A stretch of 64,000 nt of DNA from contig JARCOQ010000005.1 of NCBI GenBank assembly GCA_029207755.1, positions 59,035,414 to 59,099,413 of the forward strand, given 5' to 3'. Shown one piece after another: positions 60,901-64,000 of the stretch (position 1 is its first letter; each line of letters begins with the position of its first letter). The stretch comes from Chamaea fasciata. Taxonomy: Eukaryota > Chordata > Aves > Passeriformes > Sylviidae. Below the pieces are notes generated by a model, which was not told the origin of the DNA, ran no database searches, and saw only the letters and a program-made list of their open reading frames with translations. The translations under genes and the position numbers were made by a program.

Positions 60901-63016
60901 TGTGGTGAGGAAGCCTAGTCCATTTTTATGGAGTTTATTTACAGACATAAATCCCTGACCACATGATGACACTCCTTTGATCACTTCTTTGCATTTACTC
61001 TAATAAAAAGTATAAAATATACAGACAATTTTAGAGGGCAGGATCAAGCCAAATGTCCCTAATAACTTGTATGCTGTTTTGACTGTCTGGGGGTCTTTGG
61101 TGGTGGTTAAACACGCCCTATTCTGACCTGGAATTCCAACCCACTGTTTGAAGACATGAAATCCCAACGACAGCCTGATAGTAAGGACGCAAGAATACTG
61201 CTTTTTTTCTGGGAAAAGGAGGAAATGGTTTGCAAAGTAGGTTCTTCCAGTTGCTTGATGTGCAAAGCGATAAAAATTTAAGACACTTTTTATTGCTTTA
61301 CCTCCAGTGGCACAAGGATTAAACTAGATGTCCTTACTGGTTCTTTCTAGTTTGCTTACAGCAACTTCCCCAAAGAAGGCAAAGTGACAGATTCCCTAGG
61401 CAATCCAAAATAAGACTTGCATATAAACAAGATGAGGCTTCTGACTCATGAATGATTGAGATGAAGAATATTGTGGAAGCAGTGGGGAAAAGCAACTGAG
61501 CCATTTTCTTTAACAGAAGTAATTATATGAAAGATGTTTCTGGCCTTACAGCCAATACAACCCAACTGCTTCCTTACAAAAAAAGCTTGTGATAGCAGAG
61601 AGGTACTGAAAATGTGATCAAACAGTGTACCAAGGGTAGTGGCCCTCTCCTGCCTCTTTCGTATGACCCTTCTCAAATTAGTCAAAACTACTGTGGGAAA
61701 CTTCCTCAGTCAAAAATGTGTGTTACATATTACCACAGCAGAGGTGAAACAAGGTACTGGGGGTGGCATTCATCAAAGGGTACCACTTGTTGCCAGCCTG
61801 GATCCTGACACACAATTCACAGTCGCAAGACAAGTGGAAGTTGGTATTGATTTGTTCTGACTGCTTTGGAAGTGCAGGCGCTTTCTGTTTCTCTCATCTT
61901 TCACATCATTAATTATCTTGAAAGAGCATGGTGTACAGACAAGGCTTGTTATGGAGAAAAGTGTGTGACTGAACGTGAGGTCACAGTGCAGAACATGAAT
62001 GCAGTACCACAGGATTAACACAGGCAGATTATTTTGCCTTTATTAATGCCTCTGGAGGTATAGTCAGTAACAAGCATTTCTGACACACAGGCTCTCTTTG
62101 GCTGTCAAAAGAAAGTAACCTTTCAGGCACTTTATCATTCTTCTTATTGAATACGTCCTTTGTGAAAAACCTGGATCACAATTTTTTTGATTTATGCTCT
62201 TGGGCAAGAAAAAGACAAGAGTACTGAATTTCTCACTATCCTAACCAACACTGGCCAACAAGCTCATTTATGCAGGTACACAAAGATCCACTAATGAATG
62301 TTCTAGTACTGCAACAGGTTCTCACAACTGCAACAAAAAGAGCCCTGGCAGAACATGGAGCACCCAGGATAGGTTCTAGCAAATTCTAGTTCCAGAATGA
62401 AGTATTATGGGTGGTACACTTTAGCTGTCAGATTTGGTTAGCAGAAGCTCTCAAAAAAAAATAAATTCAGCCTTCTGGGGAAAACAAGGGTCAGCAATTC
62501 AAGACTCAGTACATTTCTTCTTATTCAGTCCCATCCACAGCCTTGAAATGAAGTGATAAAGAAAGGTTCCTTTCAGCCTCAGTGCCCACATTTCAGAAGG
62601 ATGGATCTATCTAATGCAGTATCAAGTACCCAGGAGAATAAATAAAACACTGTGGGATTCTTGACTTCAACTATCATTAGACTGCTTTCCTGTTCCCACT
62701 CCCCCCGTAAACTGGAATGCTCTGAAACTGTGTTGACACATGCTAGTTAAGGATGCCAGGTATTCCTCAGAGTCTCACATCGTTTATTCTCAGAATACTC
62801 AAGCTCCTCTCAGCACAGCTTCCCCTTTTACCTTCTGTCGCTGCTGAATGTTGCTCACTGTGTCTGGCTGGAACTCCAGCTTGTCTGTTCGGCAGAGCTT
62901 CCAGTATAAAATAATAACAATCAGGAGCACCACGGCAACCGGGACTGCTACCCCAACGATAATCCAGAGGTTGCCATTCTGTGTCTCTGAAGCGGACTCC
63001 TTCAGCTTCTCCACAG
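23388..63016 (-). CDS. KIAA1549: KIAA1549 (UPF0606 family membrane protein), 3' part: last eleven coding exons
   Basis: Exons 62832-63016, 48161-48363, 44748-44862, 40019-40225, 38073-38296, 36796-36940, 34955-35188, 33946-33998, 30422-30567, 28431-28585 and 23388-23642 join in frame to 639 codons plus a stop. This is about the last third of a protein that in human has about 1,950 residues. The part here holds a single membrane span and the whole cytoplasmic tail. The tail has a conserved [17 protein letters not shown] segment, a basic [14 protein letters not shown] segment, [16 protein letters not shown], and a C terminus rich in [14 protein letters not shown] ending NFHS. Function is poorly known. 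Human variants are linked to retinitis pigmentosa, and the gene is the 5' partner of BRAF in pilocytic astrocytoma fusions. Order next to TMEM213 and ATP6V0A4 argues against the paralogue KIAA1549L. Confidence 0.95.
25798..25827. repeat. Perfect 30-bp palindrome without spacer
   Basis: The left arm ATACGCAGATACACA is followed directly by its reverse complement TGTGTATCTGCGTAT, centred between 25812 and 25813. Symmetry stops at the next base on each side. It contains two CpGs, unusual in this AT-rich intron. It could extrude as a cruciform, or fold as a tight hairpin in RNA. Confidence 0.97.
26775..26795. repeat. T21 homopolymer
   Basis: A run of 21 T on the plus strand follows GGG-separated T runs. 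On the KIAA1549 coding strand it is A21. I see no target-site duplication or body that would make it a retrocopy tail. Confidence 0.9.
27499..27545. repeat. 25-bp tandem duplication
   Basis: The unit AACTTCAAGTAGTGTGAACACT plus ACT starts at 27499 and again at 27524, the second copy lacking only the last three bases. Copies are identical over 22 bp, so the duplication looks young. Confidence 0.92.
28431..28585 (-). CDS. KIAA1549: KIAA1549 exon j: [12 protein letters not shown] segment
   Basis: The acceptor TTGCTTTTAAG ends at 28586. GT completes Gly, then [20 protein letters not shown] followed by a Gly/Pro-rich [11 protein letters not shown] and EDECARRDA. The donor is GCA|GTGAGT. A second CAG 7 nt further in was not used because it would break the frame. 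Confidence 0.93.
28586..30421 (-). other. KIAA1549: KIAA1549 intron between exons i and j
   Basis: A 1.8-kb intron with a GTACAC donor. AT-rich stretches at about 29290-29420 and 29820-30060 might be conserved noncoding sequence, but this needs an alignment. A 124-codon plus-strand frame at 28744-29118 looks like chance. Confidence 0.75.
30422..30567 (-). CDS. KIAA1549: KIAA1549 exon i: [11 protein letters not shown] segment
   Basis: The acceptor CTTCCACAG ends at 30568. G completes Arg, then [18 protein letters not shown] and so on to [20 protein letters not shown]. One G remains before the donor GTACAC. The exon is 146 nt. The [12 protein letters not shown] block is nearly invariant against mammals, while the proline-rich middle differs. 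Confidence 0.93.
32364..32566 (+). CDS. Candidate terminal exon of an unrecognised small membrane protein (antisense, nested)
   Basis: On the plus strand a strong acceptor (AATTTTTTTCCCCAG, ending 32363) precedes an open frame. Two bases GT close a split codon, then 66 codons run to TAG at 32564-32566. The frame reads [20 protein letters not shown], then [20 protein letters not shown], and ends in a hydrophobic span ([20 protein letters not shown]) with a four-residue tail. This resembles the end of a single-pass membrane protein with a Cys/Tyr/Trp-rich ectodomain. A poly(A) hexamer lies at 33122-33127. I do not recognise the protein and found no upstream exon. T-rich DNA gives hydrophobic frames by chance, so this is uncertain. 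Confidence 0.3.
33122..33127 (+). terminator. AATAAA downstream of the candidate nested exon
   Basis: A canonical hexamer on the plus strand about 0.56 kb after the TAG of the candidate exon. Such hexamers are frequent in AT-rich DNA, so it is weak support only. Confidence 0.2.
33946..33998 (-). CDS. KIAA1549: KIAA1549 exon h: small exon, FGMTPP segment
   Basis: This 53-nt exon reads [17 protein letters not shown] and leaves AG before GTAGCT. The acceptor CTTCTGACAG ends at 33999. It matches the YEDYGMTPP region of the mammalian protein, and both phases fit exons g and i. Confidence 0.85.
33999..34954 (-). other. KIAA1549: KIAA1549 intron between exons g and h
   Basis: A 956-nt intron with a GTAAGC donor. 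Its first ~100 nt on the coding strand remain open in frame and may be coding in an alternative form. An A14 run lies near 34561-34574. Confidence 0.8.
34955..35188 (-). CDS. KIAA1549: KIAA1549 exon g: [14 protein letters not shown] segment
   Basis: The acceptor TGTTTCCTCCAG ends at 35189. The 78 codons begin [18 protein letters not shown] and include [20 protein letters not shown] followed by [11 protein letters not shown], ending AGQP. The donor is CCG|GTAAGC. The exon is GC-rich compared with its surroundings. The frame stays open past the donor for 45 codons and resembles mammalian coding sequence (see findings), so a longer alternative form is possible. Confidence 0.93.
35189..36795 (-). 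other. KIAA1549: KIAA1549 intron between exons f and g
   Basis: A 1.6-kb intron with a GTATGT donor. Nothing else is recognised. The first few hundred bases left of 36795 are AT-rich. Confidence 0.85.
36796..36940 (-). CDS. KIAA1549: KIAA1549 exon f: basic cluster and [10 protein letters not shown] segment
   Basis: The acceptor TTTCCTGTTAAG ends at 36941. T completes Ser, then [19 protein letters not shown] (a basic, nuclear-signal-like cluster), [20 protein letters not shown] and NNSAYI. The donor is ATT|GTATGT, phase 0. A (CT)15 microsatellite lies on the coding strand just upstream of the acceptor. From memory, mammals have three more residues (GCP) at this junction, suggesting a shifted donor. 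Confidence 0.92.
36941..38072 (-). other. KIAA1549: KIAA1549 intron between exons e and f
   Basis: A 1.1-kb intron with a GTAGCG donor. It contains the (CT)15 tract next to the acceptor and pyrimidine-rich plus-strand sequence at about 37020-37330. No gene. Confidence 0.85.
36965..36994. repeat. (AG)15 / (CT)15 microsatellite at a splice acceptor
   Basis: Thirty bases of perfect AG repeat on the plus strand. On the KIAA1549 coding strand it is (CT)15 ending 23 nt before the exon f acceptor AG, in the branch-point and polypyrimidine zone. Confidence 0.97.
38073..38296 (-). CDS. KIAA1549: KIAA1549 exon e: basic helical segment
   Basis: The acceptor TTCTTTAAG ends at 38297. The exon encodes [20 protein letters not shown], then [15 protein letters not shown], then [17 protein letters not shown] and VFIEPRK. 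It leaves AG before the donor GTAGCG. Charged residues predominate and a helix is likely. The FP-VVDD stretch and QIDKILDP are close to the mammalian protein. Confidence 0.95.
38297..40018 (-). other. KIAA1549: KIAA1549 intron between exons d and e
   Basis: A 1.7-kb intron with a GTATTT donor. I see nothing but unique AT-rich sequence. Confidence 0.85.
40019..40225 (-). CDS. KIAA1549: KIAA1549 exon d: conserved SIFEHVDR segment
   Basis: The exon has 69 codons in phase 0 at both ends. It opens [20 protein letters not shown] and continues [20 protein letters not shown] and on to ETNKINKE. The acceptor (CATGATTTAG, ending 40226) has a weak pyrimidine tract. The donor is GAG|GTATTT. The first seven residues differ from the Pro/Ser-rich mammalian version, while the rest is close. 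Confidence 0.9.
40226..44747 (-). other. KIAA1549: KIAA1549 intron between exons c and d
   Basis: A 4.5-kb AT-rich intron. An imperfect inverted repeat of 12 bp with a 2-nt bulge lies at 41297-41322, and an AT microsatellite-like patch at about 44140-44160. No gene is supported. Confidence 0.8.
44748..44862 (-). CDS. KIAA1549: KIAA1549 exon c: Ser/Glu-rich linker
   Basis: The acceptor TTTGTGGCAG ends at 44863; A completes an Arg codon, then [18 protein letters not shown] and so on to KPRRA. The donor chosen is GCA|GTGAAA (GT at 44747-44746) because it leaves phase 0, as exon d needs. An alternative GT ten bases downstream (AAAAAGG|GTTTGT) would break the frame. The segment is acidic and low in complexity, and it is the least conserved part of the tail. 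Confidence 0.8.
44863..48160 (-). other. KIAA1549: KIAA1549 intron between exons b and c
   Basis: A 3.3-kb intron with a GTCAGT donor. It contains a CR1 reverse-transcriptase fragment on the plus strand. No other gene is seen. Confidence 0.85.
46590..46765 (+). mobile_element. CR1 LINE fragment (reverse transcriptase region)
   Basis: The plus strand matches the avian CR1 ORF2 pattern: AACTGCAGGTCAGTCA, then a [18 protein letters not shown] frame, [13 protein letters not shown], and LVAFYDG. It is a truncated piece of about 175 bp with a frame break between the -LRQN and GDSQ parts, so it is dead. It lies antisense to KIAA1549. Neither a 3' end nor a target-site duplication is visible. Confidence 0.85.
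48161..48363 (-). CDS. KIAA1549: KIAA1549 exon b: juxtamembrane cytoplasmic segment
   Basis: The acceptor TTTTCCCACAG ends at 48364. The exon encodes [20 protein letters not shown], then [19 protein letters not shown], then a Ser/Pro/Lys-rich stretch ending VRHRG. It leaves AG before the donor GTCAGT (GT at 48160-48159). The exon is 203 nt, 67 codons plus two bases. This block is very close to the mammalian protein. Confidence 0.95.
56340..56800 (+). mobile_element. Decayed ancient amniote CR1-type relic (3' part)
   Basis: Collinear blocks resemble the 3' region of old CR1 elements of the kind common in turtles and crocodilians: GACAGAGGTCTATAAAGTCA, GGACTAAGGGGCAC, ACACGCTGCCG, AACAAGTTCATGGA, then GACATCTGGGTTAGCTGGCC. 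The order and spacing fit over about 450 bp in plus orientation, but identity is low with many gaps. It is far older than the fragment at 46590. Identification is from memory of the consensus and needs a repeat search. Confidence 0.55.
61295..61340 (+). mobile_element. Possible CR1 3'-end remnant
   Basis: GGATTAAACTAGATGTCC followed by a GGTTCTTTCTAG-like stretch resembles the GGACTAGATGA...CCCTTCTAG terminus of CR1 elements. It is short and lacks the terminal 8-bp repeats, so it may be coincidence. Confidence 0.25.
62832..63016 (-). CDS. KIAA1549: KIAA1549 exon a: transmembrane exon
   Basis: The acceptor AACTTTACAG ends at 63017. Two bases complete a split codon, then 61 codons follow, beginning [14 protein letters not shown]. 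The membrane span is [20 protein letters not shown] and runs on into ILYW. The stop-transfer segment is KLCRTDK, then [11 protein letters not shown]. The donor is AAG|GTAAAA, phase 0. The upstream ectodomain exons lie beyond the right edge. Confidence 0.96.
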
Positions 63017-64000
63017 CTGTAAAGTTAAAAGGAAGACAGCAAAACCATGTTGTTATGTTTTAAACTGAGGACACTTCAAGGTTATTTTTAAGGTCTTGTA
63101 AATGCTAGTTAAGACATTTATCAGAAACCAGCTGCACATCACAGGAAATGGCATATCACTGTAAGTTAAGGTATGTCATGCTCAGGAAGCATGGAGCAGG
63201 AGATCATTTGTCCTGGCCCACCTTCTGAAGACTCGTGCTTAAAATACTAACGAAAATGGCATTTCTGCCACACCATCCTGTAACCCAAAACTAAGCTGAC
63301 ATAGTGAAATGGGTCTAAAAAAATTACCACTAGCAAAGGTAAGACAGACTTTCCAACACTGCTGCCTGTTTTCTGCTTTAGGCAGTATCACCAGCTGCCT
63401 CTTTAACATTTTGTTATCAAAAACAATTTGAACCTCCTCCACAAGGTGTATAGCTCTGCACTGATGATTACTTTTTTTCTTCTCTCTGTTTCATTGTCAG
63501 TGTGTGAGATCCTTTAGCCCCAAGCAGAAGACAAAACTGGTGGAAAATGTAATCAAACAAGTCATTTTTGTAAAAGGGAAACTGAAATAAATGACAAAAC
63601 ATTTATTTGATAATTTTGCAAAGTGGTTTATTATGGGACTAAAAACTGTAGCAATAATACATTTCTAGTCAAATTGATGCACTTTCGAAAAATGATGTTT
63701 TCAAGTTATTTTTTTCAATACATCATTTTACTAGTAGCCATTTCAATGATGAGCCTAGAACTTAAAGGAACACAGAAATCTTATAATTTATATATCTAGC
63801 AGCTCATTTCTGGCATTATGCTTTCTGTTATAAAAATAACCTTTTTTTTGGTCTAGTTTCTTCCAATAGAAGCTTTTAAGGATTTTTATGGTTCTGTGAC
63901 TCTTAGAAGAACTTTCTAATGACAGGTCAAAGATAACAAGTTTCAACATGCACAATAAGCTATGAACACTTTAAGAAGTTTGTCCAACATTTATCATTTT
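63017..64000 (-). other. KIAA1549: KIAA1549 intron upstream of the transmembrane exon (partial)
   Basis: AT-rich sequence with no coding exon that I can recognise. The preceding ectodomain exon lies right of the window. Confidence 0.75.

Larger units (their letters stand above)
48364..62831 (-). other. KIAA1549: Large KIAA1549 intron between exons a and b
   Basis: A 14.5-kb intron with a GTAAAA donor. It is mostly AT-rich unique DNA. It holds a decayed CR1-type relic at 56340-56800 and a locally GC-richer block at about 57530-57780 that I cannot identify. Long frames (for example 50892-51278 plus and 57416-57769 minus) show no family resemblance. Exons a and b join directly in the known protein, so no missing exon is expected. 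Confidence 0.8.

Noticed and set aside
1..64000. CRISPR arrays, operons, bacterial mobile elements, tRNA or rRNA genes
   Set aside because: The window is vertebrate nuclear DNA. I saw no regularly spaced repeats, and no tRNA or rRNA gene that I could support by eye.

Overview
The window is vertebrate nuclear DNA and looks avian. It has spliced genes with GT/AG introns, low gene density and an AT-rich background. It carries a copy of the CR1 reverse transcriptase and a much older decayed CR1-type relic, and I see no mammalian SINEs. The gene order ATP6V0A4 (-), TMEM213 (+), KIAA1549 (-) matches human 7q34. I cannot name the species.

Layout. (1) Positions 349-1943, minus strand: the first three coding exons of ATP6V0A4, the a4 subunit of the V-type proton pump; the rest of the gene lies beyond the left edge. 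(2) About 1.96-9.19 kb: a head-to-head intergenic interval. It holds a GC-rich, CpG-containing block at about 3.78-4.62 kb that may be the ATP6V0A4 promoter and an untranslated exon, plus two forkhead-type GTAAACA sites. (3) Positions 9195-12202, plus strand: the complete three-exon CDS of TMEM213 (100 aa) with a poly(A) signal at 12578. (4) About 12.6-23.4 kb: no coding sequence; probably the long KIAA1549 3' UTR followed by a short convergent intergenic gap. (5) Positions 23388-63016, minus strand: the last eleven coding exons of KIAA1549 (639 codons plus the stop), from the transmembrane exon to the stop. All splice phases agree from exon to exon.

The genes. ATP6V0A4 and TMEM213 are both known from acid-secreting renal intercalated cells, so the divergent arrangement may share control by forkhead factors (inference). 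KIAA1549 encodes a large single-pass membrane protein. The window carries its membrane span and complete cytoplasmic tail, separated by compact introns except for one of 14.5 kb.

Main novelties. On the plus strand, inside a KIAA1549 intron, there is a possible terminal exon of an unrecognised small membrane protein (32364-32566). Others are a perfect 30-bp palindrome (25798-25827), an in-frame extension past a KIAA1549 donor that resembles mammalian coding sequence (about 34850-34954), and a (CT)15 tract just upstream of a KIAA1549 splice acceptor. Long ORFs elsewhere look like chance frames.
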